A program made the translations under genes and the position numbers. The notes under the pieces were generated by a model. That model saw only the letters and a list, made by a program, of their open reading frames with translations. It did no database searches and was not told the origin of the DNA. Of a stretch of 64,000 bases of DNA, positions 38,332 through 48,461 are shown one piece after another. The DNA comes from Opitutus sp. Lineage in GTDB: Bacteria > Verrucomicrobiota > Verrucomicrobiia > Opitutales > Opitutaceae. The stretch lies in NCBI GenBank assembly GCA_024707325.1, contig JANPZY010000001.1, forward strand, positions 2,232,501-2,296,500. Reading direction: 5' to 3'. Each line of letters begins with the position of its first letter. The first letter of the stretch is position 1.

Positions 38332-38913
38332 ATGAAACTCTCGCGAAAAGGAGAATACGCCATCCGCACCCTGATCAACCTCGGCATCGCCAAGGAGGTC
38401 GGGCGCTCTCTCGTGCAGGTGTCCGAGTTGGCCGATAGCGAGCAGCTGCCGGTGAAGTTCCTCGAGCAGATCATGCAGGAGCTGAAGGACGGCGGGTTGG
38501 TGTTGAGCGTCCGCGGCAAATTCGGCGGCTACCGTTTGGCGAAACCCGCGCGCGAAATTCCCATCGGTCAGGTGGTCCGCTTGATCGACGGTCCGCTGGC
38601 TCCGATCGGTTGCGTGAGCCAGACGGCTTACGAGCCGTGCACCTGTCCTGACGAGGCCCACTGCGGCCTGCGCATGCTGATGCTCGATGTGCGCAACGCG
38701 ATCGCGAACATCCTGGATCGCTACACGCTCTCGGACGTCGTCGAGATCACGCTGCGCAAACTGCGACGAGACGGCCTGCCGCTGCCGTTTTCCCAACCCA
38801 TTTCCGGCCCCAACGCCCGGGCGTCACGCTTCCAAGGTCGCCGGGCAAATCCGCCCCGGTTCACGGAAGCCGACGGCGTCATCCACCAAATTCTCGGAGA
38901 CTACACCATTTGA
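38332..38913 (+). CDS. Rrf2-family transcriptional regulator with four-cysteine cluster
   Basis: 193 residues. The N-terminal winged helix is typical (MKLSRKGEYAIRTLINLGIA, QLPVKFLEQIMQELKDGGLV, GKFGGYRLAKP). Cys94, Cys103, Cys105 and Cys111 (GCVSQTAYEPCTCPDEAHCG) could hold an Fe-S cluster, as in IscR/NsrR-type members. A C-terminal extension of about 40 residues is unusual and its last part (FTEADGVIHQILGDYTI) is well formed. It heads the sulfate uptake and cysteine synthesis cluster, as CymR-type Rrf2 proteins control cysteine metabolism elsewhere, so control of the sulfur cluster is the best guess. Confidence 0.88.
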   Translation: MKLSRKGEYAIRTLINLGIAKEVGRSLVQVSELADSEQLPVKFLEQIMQELKDGGLVLSVRGKFGGYRLAKPAREIPIGQVVRLIDGPLAPIGCVSQTAYEPCTCPDEAHCGLRMLMLDVRNAIANILDRYTLSDVVEITLRKLRRDGLPLPFSQPISGPNARASRFQGRRANPPRFTEADGVIHQILGDYTI

Positions 38914-38921
38914 TTCTAGCC

Positions 38922-39110
38922 ATGGAAACCACCGCCACCTCTACCGATCGCCTGCCGGCCCAGCCGGAGTGGATCGCGCTCGTGCGCGAGAAAGTCGAAG
39001 GCCTGCGCTATGGCGTTGTGCAGCTGGTCGTTCACGACGGCCGCGTGACCCAAATCGAACGCACCGAAAAGACCCGCCTGCCGGGCGGTTCGGAGCGAAT
39101 TCAATCTTGA
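38922..39110 (+). CDS. YezD-family small protein (DUF2292)
   Basis: 62 residues from METTATSTDRLPAQPEWIAL (ATG 38922-38924), 8 bp after the Rrf2 gene. The core WIALVREKVEGLRYGVVQLV followed by HDGRVTQIERTEKTRL is the DUF2292/YezD pattern. YezD-type genes recur next to sulfur-assimilation genes and their Rrf2 regulators. The biochemical function is unknown. The last residues are polar and may be disordered. Confidence 0.75.
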   Translation: METTATSTDRLPAQPEWIALVREKVEGLRYGVVQLVVHDGRVTQIERTEKTRLPGGSERIQS

Positions 39111-39137
39111 TCTTCCGGCCTACCGTCAACCGGACGG

Positions 39138-39180
39138 CGGCCTCACCACACCGACACCGCACCGTTTCACGGCCTCACCA
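39138..39180 (+). promoter_or_regulatory. direct repeat upstream of the porin gene
   Basis: CGGCCTCACCA occurs at 39138-39148 and 39170-39180, 32 bp apart (about three helical turns), in the 108-bp gap between yezD and the porin start. It may be an activator or repressor site; there is no other support. Confidence 0.25.
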
Positions 39181-39218
39181 GACGACTGCGCCGGGCCGAA
39201 CCAGAAAATCCTCTATCA

Positions 39219-40622
39219 ATGAACGTTAAGTTTTTCAGCCCTGCCTTCCGCAAGGCTCTTACCGCCGGCGCTGTCCTTGCCGGTGTGATTTCCGTTTCCG
39301 CGCAAGCGCCCGAAAGCGAGATCGAGGCGCTGCGTGAGCAAATCCGCCAACTCGACCAGAAACTCCGCGTCCTCGAGCGCAAACAGGAGCTGAAGGACGA
39401 GCAGGCTGCGGCCGCGGCGAAGTCCGGCCCGAAGATCACGACCAGCGATGGTCGCGTTGAAATCGCGTCGGCCGACGGTGGCACGTCGCTGCGTCTGCGT
39501 GGCTTGGTGCAAGGCGATTTCCGCGCCTACAATGCTGCCAACAATCCCAACGACACGTTCCTCCTGCGTCGTGCGCGTCTGATCTTCGAGGGCAAGTTCG
39601 GCAAGAACTACTCGTATGTCGTGCAGCCGGAGTTCGGTGGCACGATCCAGATCCTCGACGCCTACGTGAACGCCGGGTTCTCCGATGCCATCCAGGTTCG
39701 CGTCGGCAAGTTCAAGACGCCCGTCGGCCTCGAGCAGCTCCAGTCCGATCCGGTCGCGTTCTTCAACGAGCGCTCCGTCGCCACCGGCCTCACGCCGAAT
39801 CGCGACGTCGGTCTGCAGGTTTACGGCGACCTGCTCGACAAGCGCCTGAACTACACGCTGGCCGTCTTCAACGGCGTGCCGGATGGCGGCAACAACGTCA
39901 CGGGCGCCACCGATTTCGATAACAACAAGCTCTTCGCCGCGCGTCTGTTCGCGACGCCGTTCGCCAACGACAAGGAGTCTCCGCTCAACGGTCTCGGCTT
40001 CGGCGTGGCGGCTGCCATCAGCGATTTCGAAACCGCCTCCGGTCGCGCGTCGGGCTATCGCACGGACGGCCAGCAGACGTTCTTCTCCTATGAGGCCGAC
40101 GTCGCCGCGGTGGGGCAGGGCTTGACCGTGTCGCCGCAGGCTTATTTTTACCGCGGTCCGTTCGGTCTTCTCGCGGAGTATGTCATCTCCTCGATCGAAG
40201 TGCAGCGCGGTGGTCTCGGTCGCGTCGCTGACGTGAAGAACCACGGCTACAACCTCTCAGTCGGCTATGTGCTGACCGGTGAAAACTCGAGCTATCGCGG
40301 CGTCACCCCCAGCACTGTGTTCAATCCGTCCGCCGGCACGTGGGGCGCCTTCGAGATCGTCGGTCGTATCGCGGGCGTCGACATCGATGACACTGTCTTC
40401 GGCAACAACCCGCTCACCCGTTTCGCCGATCCCAACAAGAGCGCCACCGAGATCACCACCTACGGCCTCGGCCTGAACTGGTATCTCTCGCGCAGCGTTC
40501 GCGCCAACTTCGATTTCTTCCACAACGAGTTCAAACTCGCGCCGGGAGCCACTCCGGCCGCCAACGCCCTCATCAGCGACAGCGAGACCAGCTTCATCAG
40601 CCGTCTCCAACTTTCGTTCTAA
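39219..40622 (+). CDS. outer-membrane porin of the OprO/OprP (phosphate-selective) type
   Basis: 467 residues: signal peptide (about 1-29, ending SVSAQA), a coiled coil (about 33-62, ESEIEALREQIRQLDQKLRV) that probably trimerises it, then a beta-barrel. LRRARLIFEGKFGKNYSYVV, VRVGKFKTPVGLEQLQSD and the closing strand ETSFISRLQLSF with terminal Phe are typical of the OprP family. It lies directly upstream of sulfate-binding-protein genes, so it probably lets sulfate or organosulfur anions cross the outer membrane. Selectivity is inferred from context. Confidence 0.88.
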   Translation: MNVKFFSPAFRKALTAGAVLAGVISVSAQAPESEIEALREQIRQLDQKLRVLERKQELKDEQAAAAAKSGPKITTSDGRVEIASADGGTSLRLRGLVQGDFRAYNAANNPNDTFLLRRARLIFEGKFGKNYSYVVQPEFGGTIQILDAYVNAGFSDAIQVRVGKFKTPVGLEQLQSDPVAFFNERSVATGLTPNRDVGLQVYGDLLDKRLNYTLAVFNGVPDGGNNVTGATDFDNNKLFAARLFATPFANDKESPLNGLGFGVAAAISDFETASGRASGYRTDGQQTFFSYEADVAAVGQGLTVSPQAYFYRGPFGLLAEYVISSIEVQRGGLGRVADVKNHGYNLSVGYVLTGENSSYRGVTPSTVFNPSAGTWGAFEIVGRIAGVDIDDTVFGNNPLTRFADPNKSATEITTYGLGLNWYLSRSVRANFDFFHNEFKLAPGATPAANALISDSETSFISRLQLSF

Positions 40623-40643
40623 CCTCAGTCACCTCGCACTTCT

Positions 40644-41640
40644 ATGAAGTCCAAGACTCTCCCTCCTCGCCCTCGGCGCACTCGCGCTGGCCTCGGGCGC
40701 CTTCGCCAAGTCCGTCGAACTGCTCAACGTCTCCTACGATCCGACGCGTGAACTCTACGTCGAATACAACAAGGCCTTCGCCGCCCACTGGAAGGCGAAG
40801 ACCGGCGATGACGTCACCATCAAGCAGTCGCACGGCGGCTCCGGCAAACAAGCTCGCTCTGTGATCGACGGCCTCCGCGCCGACGTGGTCACGCTCGCGC
40901 TGGCCGGCGACGTCGATGCGCTCGTCACCAACGGCAAACTCCTGGCCTCCGACTGGCAGAAGCGTCTCCCGCACAACTCTGCTCCTTACACGAGCACGAT
41001 CGTGTTCCTCGTGCGCAAGGGGAACCCGCAGAAGATCAAGGACTGGGATGATCTCGCTCGTCCGGGCGTTTCCGTGATCACGCCGAATCCGAAGACCTCT
41101 GGCGGTGCGCAGTGGAACTATCTCGCTGCTTGGGAATACGCGCGCCGCAAATACGGCAGCGACGAGAAGGCGAAGGAGTTCGTGGCCAAGCTCTACAAGA
41201 ACGTGGCCGTGCTCGACTCCGGTGCTCGCGGCGCCACGACGACGTTCGTGCAGCGCGGCATCGGCGACGTCTTCATCTCGTGGGAGAACGAAGCGTATCT
41301 CGCCCTCAAGGAATTCGGTGCCGACCAGTTCCAGATCGTCGTGCCCTCGATCAGCATTCTCGCTGAGCCGACGGTGACGGTGGTCGACAAGGTCGTCGCG
41401 AAGAAGGGCACGGCCGAGGTCGCGAAAGCCTATCTCGAGTATCTCTACTCGGACGAAGGCCAGGAGATCGCGGCCCGTAACTTCTACCGTCCGCGCAACG
41501 CCGAGATCGCTGCGAAATATCCGGACAACTTCGCCAAGGTCGAACTCTTCACGATCGATGAGGCGTTCGGTGGTTGGACCCAGGCCAAGAAAGCGCACTT
41601 CGCCGACGGCGCGTCGTTCGACCAGATCTACGCCAAGTAA
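40644..41640 (+). CDS. sulfate ABC transporter substrate-binding protein 1, frame broken once
   Basis: About 331 residues if one C is removed at 40661-40663: MKSKTL then [20 protein letters not shown], giving a complete signal peptide. Without the correction the ATG at 40644 leads into the wrong frame and the protein would lack its signal. The mature protein is Sbp/CysP-like: [37 protein letters not shown] (sulfate-binding loop), [39 protein letters not shown] and [20 protein letters not shown]. It captures sulfate in the periplasm for CysTWA. A second, diverged copy is at 42535. Confidence 0.88.
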
Positions 41641-41720
41641 GCGAACGGCTCACACCTTTTGCCGCGCGACGCTCGCTACCGGGCGACAGGCGCGTCCGTC
41701 GCGCGGCAAATTCCTCCCTG

Positions 41721-42551
41721 ATGAAAGGCATCCTCATGCATCCCTCATCTTCTTCCCGTTACACCACGGTCGCCCGCGTGTTGGCGCCGCCCGCGTTGGA
41801 TTCGACTCCGGCTTCTCTGGCCGAGCGGCTGTCGCGCGTTTACGAGTTTATCCAACGCTCGAACTATGTGTTCGGTTCGCCCGTAGGTCCGTTCTTCGTC
41901 GGCGGCCGGCATTTTCATCTTCACCGCTTCGTCTACTTCGGTCCCAACGCCTCGGACGCTTCGCTCCGGGTCGCGTTTCTGGCCGGTTGGGATCACCGCG
42001 ATATCCGTCCGACCTTGGCGCTTGCGTCGATCGTCGAGGGCCTCGCGTTCGAACCCGATCTGGGGCACGGTCTGAATCTCTCTTTCTTCCCGCTCGTCGA
42101 TGTGCTCGGTGCCACGGCTCTCTCCGCGCCGCGCGCGCTTGCTCGGGAAAACTGGGTTCACAGCCGTTACCCGGAGTTGTCCCTGTTGGAGAAGGACGCG
42201 CGCGTCCGTGGTTACCACGGCTTCGTGCGTCTCGAATCCTCGGAAGGCGACGACGTGGTGAGCGTGCGGCTTCGCGCTGCTGCTCCGATCGAGAATTTCG
42301 CGCCGTCCACCGAGTTGATTTCGTCGGAAGACGTGGAGCCGTTTGCCGTTCGCTGGGAAAGCGATCCGGCGCGGCATTTCTCCGACGGTCCGCTCTCGAT
42401 CAGCGACGATCTGCCGGTGCCTCCGTTCGAGCTCACCGTCCGCATTCCCTCTGCCTGGCCCCACGAACTCTACTCCCGTGCGGCCGCCACCATCCTCAAA
42501 CGTTTTGTCCTCCGCTACCGCGGCTTCATTTCCTATGCCCAGCATCTTTAA
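41721..42551 (+). CDS. degenerate M14-like (succinylglutamate desuccinylase/aspartoacylase) homologue
   Basis: 276 residues from the ATG at 41721 (41736 is also possible). It resembles the protein at 43552: FLAGWDHRDIRP aligns with [22 protein letters not shown] with [11 protein letters not shown], and both end RGFISYAQHL / [10 protein letters not shown]. The zinc His-x2-Glu of the M14 family is absent (GWDHRD in place of GLHGDE) and so is the second His motif, so it is probably not a zinc hydrolase. It lies between the two sulfate-binding-protein genes and overlaps the second by 17 bp. Function unknown; perhaps a regulatory or structural partner of the active homologue. Confidence 0.6.
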   Translation: MKGILMHPSSSSRYTTVARVLAPPALDSTPASLAERLSRVYEFIQRSNYVFGSPVGPFFVGGRHFHLHRFVYFGPNASDASLRVAFLAGWDHRDIRPTLALASIVEGLAFEPDLGHGLNLSFFPLVDVLGATALSAPRALARENWVHSRYPELSLLEKDARVRGYHGFVRLESSEGDDVVSVRLRAAAPIENFAPSTELISSEDVEPFAVRWESDPARHFSDGPLSISDDLPVPPFELTVRIPSAWPHELYSRAAATILKRFVLRYRGFISYAQHL

Positions 42552-43548
42552 GCGTATTGTCCGCCCGGCGCTCATCGCGGCGTCTCTCACTGCCGCCGTC
42601 GCGGCCTCAGCGAATACCACGATCCTCAACGTTTCTTACGACGTCACCCGCGAGTTCTACAAAGAGTTCAACCCGCTCTTCGCCGCGCACTGGAAAAAGT
42701 CCACCGGCGAAACCGTCACGATCAACCAATCGCACGGTGGCTCGTCGAAGCAGGCCCGGTCCGTGATCGACGGCCTCGCTGCCGATGTGGTCACGATGAA
42801 TCAAGCGCTCGACATCGACATCCTGCACACGCAGGCGAATCTGATTCCCGCCGACTGGGCCACGCGTCTGCCGCACAACAGCGCGCCCAACTCGTCCACG
42901 ATCCTCTTCATCGTGCGTAAGGGGAATCCGAAGAACATCCGCGACTGGAGCGATCTCGTGAAGCCCGGCGTCTCCGTGATTCTCCCGAATCCGAAGACCT
43001 CCGGCAACGGTCGCTACAGCTATCTCGCGGCGTGGGGTTACGCGCTGCGTCAGTCCGGTGGCGACGAGGCCTATGCGCGTGACTTCATCACGAAGTTTTT
43101 CGCCAACGTGCCTGTGCTCGACACCGGCGGTCGCGGCGCGACGACGACGTTTGCGCAACGCGGGATCGGCGACGTGCTCCTCACCTTCGAAAATGAAGTC
43201 GCGCTTACCATCCGCGAACTCGGCGCCGACTCGCTCGAGGCGATTGTGCCGCCCAGCAGCATCCGCGCGGACAATCCGATCGTGTGGGTGGATCAGGTCG
43301 TTAAAAAGAAAGGCACCGAGAAGGTCGCGAAGGCCTATCTCGAGTATCTTTATTCGGAGGAGGGCCAGGAACTCGCGGCCAAACACTACTTCCGTCCCGT
43401 CGACCCGAAAGTCCTCGCGCGTTATCCGGACCGTTTCCGCCAGCTGGAATTGTTCAGCGTCGAGGAAGTCGCGGGCAGTTGGACCAACGCGCAAAAGACG
43501 CACTTCGCCGACGGCGGCGTGTTCGACCAGATCTACACTCGCAAGTGA
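42535..43548 (+). CDS. sulfate ABC transporter substrate-binding protein 2
   Basis: 337 residues with a signal peptide (MPSIFKRIVRPALIAASLTA, cleavage near AASA). Homologous to the protein at 40644 along its length: [80 protein letters not shown] and YLEYLYSEEGQELAAKHYFR. The two copies differ enough (for example in residues after GLAADVVTM) to have different affinities or ligands such as thiosulfate. The start overlaps the end of the preceding gene, indicating coupled translation. Confidence 0.93.
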   Translation: MPSIFKRIVRPALIAASLTAAVAASANTTILNVSYDVTREFYKEFNPLFAAHWKKSTGETVTINQSHGGSSKQARSVIDGLAADVVTMNQALDIDILHTQANLIPADWATRLPHNSAPNSSTILFIVRKGNPKNIRDWSDLVKPGVSVILPNPKTSGNGRYSYLAAWGYALRQSGGDEAYARDFITKFFANVPVLDTGGRGATTTFAQRGIGDVLLTFENEVALTIRELGADSLEAIVPPSSIRADNPIVWVDQVVKKKGTEKVAKAYLEYLYSEEGQELAAKHYFRPVDPKVLARYPDRFRQLELFSVEEVAGSWTNAQKTHFADGGVFDQIYTRK

Positions 43549-43551
43549 ACC

Positions 43552-44358
43552 ATGCCGTCCAGCGCCAGCATGCCGTCCGCTTCCACAACTGTCACCGCCG
43601 CTACACGCACGGTGGAGGGATTGCTTGAGGACCTGCATCCAACGTTGCAGCCCGAGACGATCGTGGAGTTCGAGCATGCGGGCGCGCGGCATATCGTGCC
43701 GCGGTTGCGTCTCGCGGGCGCGGCCGCGGGACACGACCCGATTCGCATCGGTATCTTCGCCGGGCTGCACGGCGATGAACCCGCGGGTTGTTCGGCGCTG
43801 ATCGAATTCGCCAACGCGATTGCCGAAGAGCCTTCGCTCGCGGATGGCTTCGAGTTTTTCCTCTATCCCGTGCTCAATCCCACGGGCTACGAGCAGAACA
43901 CGCGGCACAACGCCAACGACAAGGATCTGAATCGCGAATTCTGGCGCGACTCCGACGAGGTGGAAGTGCAGGCGATCGAACGCGAGCTGCGGGCGCACGC
44001 GTTTGCCGGCATCATCACGTTGCACGCCGACGACACCTGCGAAGGCGTTTACGGCTACACGCATGGGCGCGTGTTGAACGAGGCTTTGCTCAAACCCGCG
44101 CTCGACGCGGCGAGCGCATTTCTGCCGGTGGACAGCCGTGCGGTGATCGATGGCTTTCCCGCGCAAGGTGGACTGATCTGCCAGTGTTTCCAGGGCGTGC
44201 TGTCTGCACCGCGTGAACAGCGGCCGCAGCCGTTCGATGTGATTTTCGAAACTCCGGCATACGCGTCGTTCGACTTGCAAGTGTCAGCCGCCCTCGCTGC
44301 GCTGAAGGCGATCGTCGCCCGTTACCCTGGCTTCATCTCTTACGCCCAAGATCTCTGA
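43552..44358 (+). CDS. M14-type zinc hydrolase (succinylglutamate desuccinylase/aspartoacylase family)
   Basis: 268 residues. Zinc and catalytic motifs of the AstE/AspA branch: GLHGDE (His73, Glu76), [22 protein letters not shown] (Asn-Arg substrate region; given here in part), and TLHADD (His158). It would cleave an N-acyl amino acid or a related amide in the cytoplasm. It starts 4 bp after the second sulfate-binding protein and its stop overlaps cysT (TGA/ATG at 44356-44360), so it belongs to the sulfate operon. A link to sulfur is not established for the family; an N-acylated sulfur compound is a guess. Confidence 0.8.
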   Translation: MPSSASMPSASTTVTAATRTVEGLLEDLHPTLQPETIVEFEHAGARHIVPRLRLAGAAAGHDPIRIGIFAGLHGDEPAGCSALIEFANAIAEEPSLADGFEFFLYPVLNPTGYEQNTRHNANDKDLNREFWRDSDEVEVQAIERELRAHAFAGIITLHADDTCEGVYGYTHGRVLNEALLKPALDAASAFLPVDSRAVIDGFPAQGGLICQCFQGVLSAPREQRPQPFDVIFETPAYASFDLQVSAALAALKAIVARYPGFISYAQDL

Positions 44359-45191
44359 TGTCCACCGCTCGCGTCTCACGCTCTGTTATTCCCGGCTTCG
44401 GGATCTCGCTTGGTTTCACCCTGGCGTATCTGGGCATCATTGTGCTGTTGCCGCTCGCCGCAGCTTTCATTCGCACGGCGGGGATGAGCTGGGCGGACTT
44501 CGTGGCCGCGGTCGCGTCGCCGCGCGTGGTCGCTTCCTACAAGCTGAGCTTTGGCGCGTCGTTTGCCGCGGCGGCGGTCAACTGCGTCTTCGGTCTCATC
44601 GTAGCGTGGGTGCTGGTGCGTTATCGTTTTCCGGGCCGCCGCATTCTTGATGCGCTCGTCGATCTGCCCTTCGCGCTGCCGACGGCGGTCGCTGGCATCG
44701 CGCTCACCGCGATTTATGCGAAAAACGGTTGGGTAGGGCAGTGGCTCGAACCGCTCGGCCTGAAAGTCGCGTTTACCGAGATCGGTGTGTTCGTGGCGCT
44801 CACGTTTATCGGCCTCCCGTTTGTGGTGCGCACGCTGCAACCTGTGCTCGAAGAACTGGAGCCGGAGCTCGAGGAGGCGTCGGCCACGCTCGGAGCGAAT
44901 CGCTGGCAGACGATTTCGCGTGTGATCCTGCCGGAGCTTTTCCCCGCGCTGCTCACGGGCTTCGCGATGGCGTTCGCGCGTGCGCTCGGCGAATACGGTT
45001 CCGTGGTGTTCATCTCGGGCAACATGCCGATGCGCACCGAAATCACGCCTCTGCTCATCATCACGAAGCTCGAGCAATACGACTATGCCGGCGCGACTGC
45101 GATCGCGGTCGTGATGCTGGTCGTCTCGTTTGTGATGCTTCTCCTCATCAATCTCCTTCAAAAGTGGAGCCGCCGTCACCACCGGCTCTGA
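44358..45191 (+). CDS. cysT: sulfate/thiosulfate ABC transporter permease CysT (CysU)
   Basis: 277 residues with six membrane spans. [18 protein letters not shown] near the start and [20 protein letters not shown] are typical of CysT/CysU, as is the EAA loop [20 protein letters not shown] that docks on CysA and the ending [20 protein letters not shown]. It forms the inner-membrane channel with CysW. The start overlaps the preceding gene's stop by one base and cysW starts 18 bp downstream. Confidence 0.95.
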   Translation: MSTARVSRSVIPGFGISLGFTLAYLGIIVLLPLAAAFIRTAGMSWADFVAAVASPRVVASYKLSFGASFAAAAVNCVFGLIVAWVLVRYRFPGRRILDALVDLPFALPTAVAGIALTAIYAKNGWVGQWLEPLGLKVAFTEIGVFVALTFIGLPFVVRTLQPVLEELEPELEEASATLGANRWQTISRVILPELFPALLTGFAMAFARALGEYGSVVFISGNMPMRTEITPLLIITKLEQYDYAGATAIAVVMLVVSFVMLLLINLLQKWSRRHHRL

Positions 45192-45209
45192 GGTCTGACT
45201 TTCCCCGAC

Positions 45210-46091
45210 ATGGCTTCCGCGATTGCCAGCACACTTTCCTCTCACTCCGGTTCCGCGCAGTCGGCGCCGCGGGCCACGCACGATCCACGCTGGGTGCGCT
45301 GGTTGCTCACGACCGTGGCTCTGCTCTTCCTCGCGTTCTTCCTGTTGCTTCCGCTAGCCGCGGTGTTCACCGAGGCGCTGCGTCGCGGAGTCGGGGCTTA
45401 CTTTGCCGCGTTCGGCGATCCCGACGCGCTCGCGTCGATCAAGCTCACGCTTATCACTGCGGCAATCGCTGTGCCTGCGAACACGCTGTTCGGCGTGGCG
45501 GCAGCATGGGTGATCGCCAAGTTTCATTTTCCGGGAAAGAGCATCCTGATCACGCTGATCGATCTGCCGTTCGCGGTTTCGCCGGTGATCTCCGGTCTGA
45601 TCTACGTGCTCGTTTTCGGCCTGCAGGGCTGGCTCGGCCCGTGGCTGATGGAGCACGATCTCAAGATCATCTTCGCCGTCCCGGGCATCGTGCTCGCGAC
45701 GATGTTCGTGACGTTCCCGTTTGTGGCTCGTGAGCTGATCCCGTTGATGCAGGCGCAAGGCGCCGACGAAGAATACGCCGCGATCACGCTCGGCGCGAAT
45801 GGCTGGCAGACGTTCTGGCGCGTGACGCTTCCGAACATCAAGTGGGGCCTTCTCTACGGCGTCATCCTCTGCAATGCCCGCGCGATGGGCGAATTCGGCG
45901 CCGTGTCGGTTGTCTCAGGTCACATTCGCGGCGAGACCAACACGATGCCTTTGCACGTCGAAATTCTCTATAACGAATACAACTTTGTCGCGGCCTTCGC
46001 CGTCGCCTCGCTGCTGGCGCTGCTCGCGATCGTCACCCTGGTATTGAAGAGCCTTGTCGAGTGGCGCCACGCGCAAGCCCACGTGGAATAA
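45210..46091 (+). CDS. cysW: sulfate/thiosulfate ABC transporter permease CysW
   Basis: 293 residues with six spans after a polar N-terminus. Family blocks: [40 protein letters not shown], the EAA-type loop [20 protein letters not shown] and [20 protein letters not shown]. Partner of CysT. 40 bp upstream of cysA. Confidence 0.95.
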   Translation: MASAIASTLSSHSGSAQSAPRATHDPRWVRWLLTTVALLFLAFFLLLPLAAVFTEALRRGVGAYFAAFGDPDALASIKLTLITAAIAVPANTLFGVAAAWVIAKFHFPGKSILITLIDLPFAVSPVISGLIYVLVFGLQGWLGPWLMEHDLKIIFAVPGIVLATMFVTFPFVARELIPLMQAQGADEEYAAITLGANGWQTFWRVTLPNIKWGLLYGVILCNARAMGEFGAVSVVSGHIRGETNTMPLHVEILYNEYNFVAAFAVASLLALLAIVTLVLKSLVEWRHAQAHVE

Positions 46092-46131
46092 ACGCTGAAT
46101 CTCCCGCTCCACCTCGGTCCCGCATTAACCC

Positions 46132-47181
46132 ATGAGCATTCTCGCGACCAACATCCGCAAGACCTTCGGCGCCTTCACCGCGCTCGAAGGCGTGGACCTC
46201 AACGTGCCGCGCGGCAAACTCGTCGCGCTGCTGGGGCCGTCCGGCTCGGGCAAGACCACGTTGCTGCGCATCATCGCCGGCCTCGAGCAGGCCGATCCCG
46301 GCAGCGGCCGCATTCAATTTCACGGTGAGGACGTGACCAACGTCCCCGCGGGCAAGCGCAAGGTCGGCTTCGTTTTCCAGCACTACGCGCTCTTCCGCCA
46401 CATGACGGTGTTCGAGAACATCGCGTTTGGCCTCAACGTGCGCAAAGCCAAGCTTCGCCCGTCCAAGTCCGAGATCGCGGATCGTGTGCACAAGCTCATC
46501 AAGCTCGTGCAACTCGAGGGACTCGATCGCCGTTTCCCGAGTCAACTCTCGGGCGGTCAGCGTCAGCGCGTCGCGCTCGCTCGCGCGCTCGCCGTCGAGC
46601 CGAAGGTGCTGCTGCTCGATGAACCGTTTGGCGCGCTCGACGCCAAGGTCCGCAAAGAACTCCGCCGCTGGCTGCGTCGTTTCCACGACGAGATTCATCT
46701 CACTACTGTCTTCGTGACGCACGACCAGGAAGAGGCGCTCGAGATCGCCGACGAGGTCGTAATCATGAACAACGCGCGCGTGGAGCAGGTCGGCACGCCG
46801 CAGGAGGTCTATGACCGTCCGCGCTCGCCCTTCGTTTATCAATTCCTCGGCAACGTGAATATTCTCCGCCGTCAGGTGCTCGATGAGAGCTCCTATTCGG
46901 GTGGACCGTTCGTCGAGTCCAATGGTCAGGTGTTCGTGCGTCCGCACGATATCGATGTGGTGCCCGATGAGCCGGGCGCGTCCGGCGTGCCCGCCGTGTT
47001 GCGCTTCGTGCATGCCGCCGGTGCGCAGGCGCGTCTCTCCGTCGAGCTGGTGCAGACACGCGACAACATTGACGTGGAAATCTCCCGCATTGAACTGGCG
47101 AAACTGGGATTAAAAGTTAACGATCTGGTGCGCCTGCGTTTGCGGCAGGGCCACACCTTCGAAGACGATTACACCATCTAG
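46132..47181 (+). CDS. cysA: sulfate/thiosulfate import ATP-binding protein CysA
   Basis: 349 residues. ATPase domain with Walker [11 protein letters not shown]-loop [19 protein letters not shown], signature [15 protein letters not shown], Walker [13 protein letters not shown] and H-loop [10 protein letters not shown]. The C-terminal TOBE-like region (about 245-349, [20 protein letters not shown] onward) is typical of CysA. It energises CysTW. Next gene cysK starts 29 bp downstream, so uptake and assimilation are probably co-transcribed. Confidence 0.96.
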   Translation: MSILATNIRKTFGAFTALEGVDLNVPRGKLVALLGPSGSGKTTLLRIIAGLEQADPGSGRIQFHGEDVTNVPAGKRKVGFVFQHYALFRHMTVFENIAFGLNVRKAKLRPSKSEIADRVHKLIKLVQLEGLDRRFPSQLSGGQRQRVALARALAVEPKVLLLDEPFGALDAKVRKELRRWLRRFHDEIHLTTVFVTHDQEEALEIADEVVIMNNARVEQVGTPQEVYDRPRSPFVYQFLGNVNILRRQVLDESSYSGGPFVESNGQVFVRPHDIDVVPDEPGASGVPAVLRFVHAAGAQARLSVELVQTRDNIDVEISRIELAKLGLKVNDLVRLRLRQGHTFEDDYTI

Positions 47182-47210
47182 CGTCCTCTTAACCCAACCC
47201 ACAAAAAATC

Positions 47211-48194
47211 ATGGCCAAGATCCATAACGACATCACCGAGACCATCGGCAATACGCCCCTCGTTCGCCTCAATCGCACCGCGGCCGCCCACGGCGCTCAG
47301 GCTGAGATCCTCCTCAAACTCGAATTTTTCAATCCGCTCTCGAGCGTGAAGGACCGCATTGGCAACGCCATGATCGAGGACGCGCTCAAGTCCGGCAAAA
47401 TCAACAAGGACTCCGTCCTCATCGAGCCGACTTCGGGCAACACCGGTATCGCGCTCGCTTTCGTCGCCGCGGCCAAGGGCCTCAAACTCATCCTCACGAT
47501 GCCTGAGACGATGAGCGTCGAGCGCCGCAAGCTGCTCAAGATTCTCGGCGCCCGCCTCGTCCTCACCGAAGGTGCGAAGGGCATGAAGGGCGCGATCGCC
47601 AAGGCTGAGGAGCTCCAGGCCAAGATCCCGAATGCCGTCATCCTCCAGCAATTCGCCAATCCCGCCAACCCCGCGATCCACCGCAAGACGACCGCGGAAG
47701 AGATCTGGAACGACACCGACGGCAAGGTCGACTTCGTCGTTTCCGGCATCGGCACCGGCGGCACCATCACCGGCGTCGGCGAAGTGCTCAAGGCCAAGAA
47801 TCCCAACGTCAAAATCGTCGCGGTCGAGCCTGATGCGTCGCCCGTCCTCTCCGGCGGCCAACCCGGTCCGCACAAGCTGCAGGGCCTCGGCGCCGGCTTC
47901 ATCCCGCCGGTGCTCAACACCAAGATCTACGACGAGGTCATTCGCGTGAAGGAGACCGACTCCGCGCCGGTGTCGAAGCAGGTCAATCAACTCGACGGTA
48001 TCCCGGTTGGCATCTCCTCTGGCGCCGCCGTGTGGGCTGCGCTCCAGCTCGCCAAGCGTCCGGAAAACAAGGGCAAGCAGATCGTTGCCATCATCCCCTC
48101 GAGCAGCGAGCGCTACCTCTCGACCTGGCTCTTCGCCGACATCAACACCGAAACCGACTCCGTGGACGACCTCCTCGGCGCCGCGACGGCCTGA
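47211..48194 (+). CDS. cysK: cysteine synthase (O-acetylserine sulfhydrylase)
   Basis: 327 residues. PLP enzyme making cysteine from O-acetylserine and sulfide. The PLP lysine is in [16 protein letters not shown], the substrate loop is [16 protein letters not shown], the phosphate-binding glycines are in [15 protein letters not shown], and [15 protein letters not shown] lies near the C-terminus. Codon use is strongly C-ending, suggesting high expression. Last gene of the sulfate operon; hairpins follow. Confidence 0.96.
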   Translation: MAKIHNDITETIGNTPLVRLNRTAAAHGAQAEILLKLEFFNPLSSVKDRIGNAMIEDALKSGKINKDSVLIEPTSGNTGIALAFVAAAKGLKLILTMPETMSVERRKLLKILGARLVLTEGAKGMKGAIAKAEELQAKIPNAVILQQFANPANPAIHRKTTAEEIWNDTDGKVDFVVSGIGTGGTITGVGEVLKAKNPNVKIVAVEPDASPVLSGGQPGPHKLQGLGAGFIPPVLNTKIYDEVIRVKETDSAPVSKQVNQLDGIPVGISSGAAVWAALQLAKRPENKGKQIVAIIPSSSERYLSTWLFADINTETDSVDDLLGAATA

Positions 48195-48207
48195 GTTGTT
48201 TTCTCTC

Positions 48208-48242
48208 GTCCTACCGCGACTACGCGGAGGACTTTCTGTTTT
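48208..48242 (+). terminator. probable terminator of the sulfur operon
   Basis: Hairpin GTCCTACCGCG/CGCGGAGGAC (two small mismatches, loop ACTA, 48208-48232) followed by TTTCTGTTTT. A second, perfect 10-bp hairpin without T tract (GGCCGTTTCG/CGAAACGGCC, 48247-48274) follows at once. The rest of the 267-bp gap to 48462 shows no gene or recognised riboswitch. Confidence 0.6.
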
Positions 48243-48461
48243 CACCGGCCGTTTCGTCTGCGGGCGAAACGGCCCCCTTGCGACGACCACCAGACCACTG
48301 GAGCAGTCGTGCTTGAATGAATTCAGGCGTTCGCGCCGACCGGGTGTTTTTTCCGAGGCGTCGACCTCCGCTCCTCCGGTGACTTTGCTCCTGCCGCTCA
48401 CCGGAACTCTTCCGTTTCGCTCACCTCCAAGTCGTCGCGACTGCCGCGTCGTTGTTTCGTT

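Noticed and set aside
48195..48461. SAM or other sulfur-related riboswitch after cysK or before the sulfur genes
   Set aside because: I looked for conserved cores of SAM, SAH and cobalamin riboswitches here and upstream of 38332 and 51514 and saw none; only simple hairpins.
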